Positions 63,010 through 64,000 of a stretch of DNA of 64,000 nucleotides are shown here, piece by piece. The notes under the pieces are model-generated. The model ran no database searches and was not told the DNA's origin. It saw nothing but the letters and a program-made list of their open reading frames with translations. The translations under genes and the position numbers were made by a program. Source of the DNA: Cupriavidus respiraculi (GTDB lineage Bacteria > Pseudomonadota > Gammaproteobacteria > Burkholderiales > Burkholderiaceae); contig NZ_CAJZAH010000003.1 of assembly GCF_914271545.1 (NCBI RefSeq), positions 496,001 to 560,000 on the forward strand, given 5' to 3'. Every line of letters starts with the position of its first letter. The first letter of the stretch is position 1.

Positions 63010-64000
63010 GTGATTCCGCAATCCTTTATTCAGGACCTGCTCAACCGCGTCGATATAGTCGATGTGGTGGGCAAGTATGTGCAGCTGAAGAAGGGCGGGG
63101 CGAATTTCATGGGCTTGTGCCCGTTCCATAACGAAAAATCGCCGTCATTTACCGTCTCCCCGGCCAAGCAGTTCTACCACTGCTTCGGCTGCGGGGCGCA
63201 CGGCTCGGCCATCGGTTTCCTGATGGAGTATTCCGGCCAGTCGTATCCGGATGCGGTGCGCGAGCTGGCGCAGTCGGCCGGCCTGACCGTGCCGGAGGAG
63301 CGCGACCGGTTGCCGCCGGCCCAACGCGCGGAGCAGCAGGCTCGCACGCTGGCGCTGTCGGACGCCATGACGCGCGCCACCGAGTTCTACCGGCGGCAGT
63401 TGCGCGGCGCCCCGCAGGCCATTCAGTACCTGAAGGGGCGGGGCCTGACCGGCGAGATCGCCGCGGCGTTCGGCCTGGGCTATGCCCCGGACGACTGGCA
63501 GGGGCTGGAGGCCGTGTTCGGCAGCTATCGGGACGACACCATCGCCGGACCGCTGACCGAGGCGGGGCTGCTGATCGAGAGCGAGAAGCGCGATCCCGAC
63601 GGCAAGCCGCGCCGCTATGACCGTTTCCGGGACCGCATCATGTTCCCGATCCGCAATACCAAGGGCCAGGTCATCGGCTTTGGCGGCCGGGTGATGGGCC
63701 AGGGGGAGCCCAAGTATTTGAATTCTCCCGAAACGCCCCTGTTCAGCAAGGGCACCGAGCTATACGGATTATTCGAAGCACGGCATGCGATCCGGGAAAC
63801 CGGCTACGTTCTCGTGGTCGAAGGGTATATGGACGTGGTGGCGCTGGCGCAACTTGGGTTCGCCAATGCGGTGGCCACGCTGGGAACGGCGTGTACGCCG
63901 GTCCATGTGCAGAAGCTGTTGCGCCAGTCGGACGCCGTGGTGTTCTCGTTCGACGGCGACGCGGCGGGCCGCCGCGCGGCGCGCCGGGCGCTGGAGGCTT
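63010..64000 (+). CDS. dnaG: DNA primase, N-terminal part (runs off window)
   Basis: The first 330 residues of DnaG are present. The zinc-binding domain has Cys37, His40, Cys58 and Cys61. The RNA polymerase domain includes the TOPRIM Glu271 (VVEGYMDV) and Asp315/Asp317 (FDGDAAG). The start is GTG at 63010, giving MIPQSFIQDLLNRVDIVDVV, the family N-terminus. The C-terminal helicase-binding domain lies beyond the window. Confidence 0.97.
   Translation, partial: MIPQSFIQDLLNRVDIVDVVGKYVQLKKGGANFMGLCPFHNEKSPSFTVSPAKQFYHCFGCGAHGSAIGFLMEYSGQSYPDAVRELAQSAGLTVPEERDRLPPAQRAEQQARTLALSDAMTRATEFYRRQLRGAPQAIQYLKGRGLTGEIAAAFGLGYAPDDWQGLEAVFGSYRDDTIAGPLTEAGLLIESEKRDPDGKPRRYDRFRDRIMFPIRNTKGQVIGFGGRVMGQGEPKYLNSPETPLFSKGTELYGLFEARHAIRETGYVLVVEGYMDVVALAQLGFANAVATLGTACTPVHVQKLLRQSDAVVFSFDGDAAGRRAARRALEA

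Overview
The window reads as a contiguous chromosomal segment of a high-GC betaproteobacterium, most likely Burkholderiaceae of the Cupriavidus/Ralstonia group. The inference rests on several Bug-type (TctC) solute receptors, a TctAB permease pair, the gene order BPSS1780-family protein / thrB (APH-fold homoserine kinase) / DUF2782 / LOG protein / polA, the rpsU-yqeY-dnaG block, folE2, and GC-rich codon usage throughout. No rRNA, tRNA, CRISPR array, insertion sequence or prophage gene was seen. All 59 genes listed are intact except dnaG, which runs off the right edge.

Region 1 (1-12.5 kb) is mixed housekeeping and small-molecule metabolism: an acyl-CoA ligase whose promoter spacer carries a palindrome, an ankyrin protein, ChaC, an FKBP isomerase, YaeQ, small membrane proteins, an S4 RNA-binding protein, glnS, an unusual two-lobed CaiB-type CoA-transferase, a PPOX flavoprotein, a PhzF protein and a PemIK/MazEF-type toxin-antitoxin pair.

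Region 2 (12.5-24 kb) is the accessory part and is devoted mostly to carboxylate-type transport: gamma-glutamyltransferase plus a Bug receptor divergent from a LysR regulator with a clear operator, tctBA with an attenuator-like leader, a large unrecognised 783-aa protein translationally coupled to a 31-codon ORF, a second Bug receptor, a DUF2214 membrane protein and a second CoA-transferase.

Region 3 (24-41.7 kb) holds alaS, a slipin/NfeD pair, a LysR regulator divergent from a tautomerase-MFS operon, a second tautomerase followed by threonine aldolase, Nudix hydrolase and TusA, then galU, valS, a TetR regulator and a UvrD-type helicase.

Region 4 (41.7-64 kb) is core: BPSS1780/thrB/DUF2782, LOG, polA, NDH-2, a Tat-exported dienelactone hydrolase, a ZIP transporter with a probable ATT start, a rhodanese, a DMT exporter, an orphan Rieske oxygenase, the xseB-ispA-dxs isoprenoid operon, folE2, tsaD, a BaiN-like flavoprotein and rpsU-yqeY-dnaG.

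A small family of palindromic intergenic repeats (four copies) is scattered through the window, and one copy encodes the C-terminus of the slipin. The best candidates for undescribed biology are the 783-aa orphan with its coupled mini-ORF, the permuted-looking CoA-transferase, the tctB leader with mutually exclusive hairpins, and the paired divergent tautomerases around an MFS transporter.
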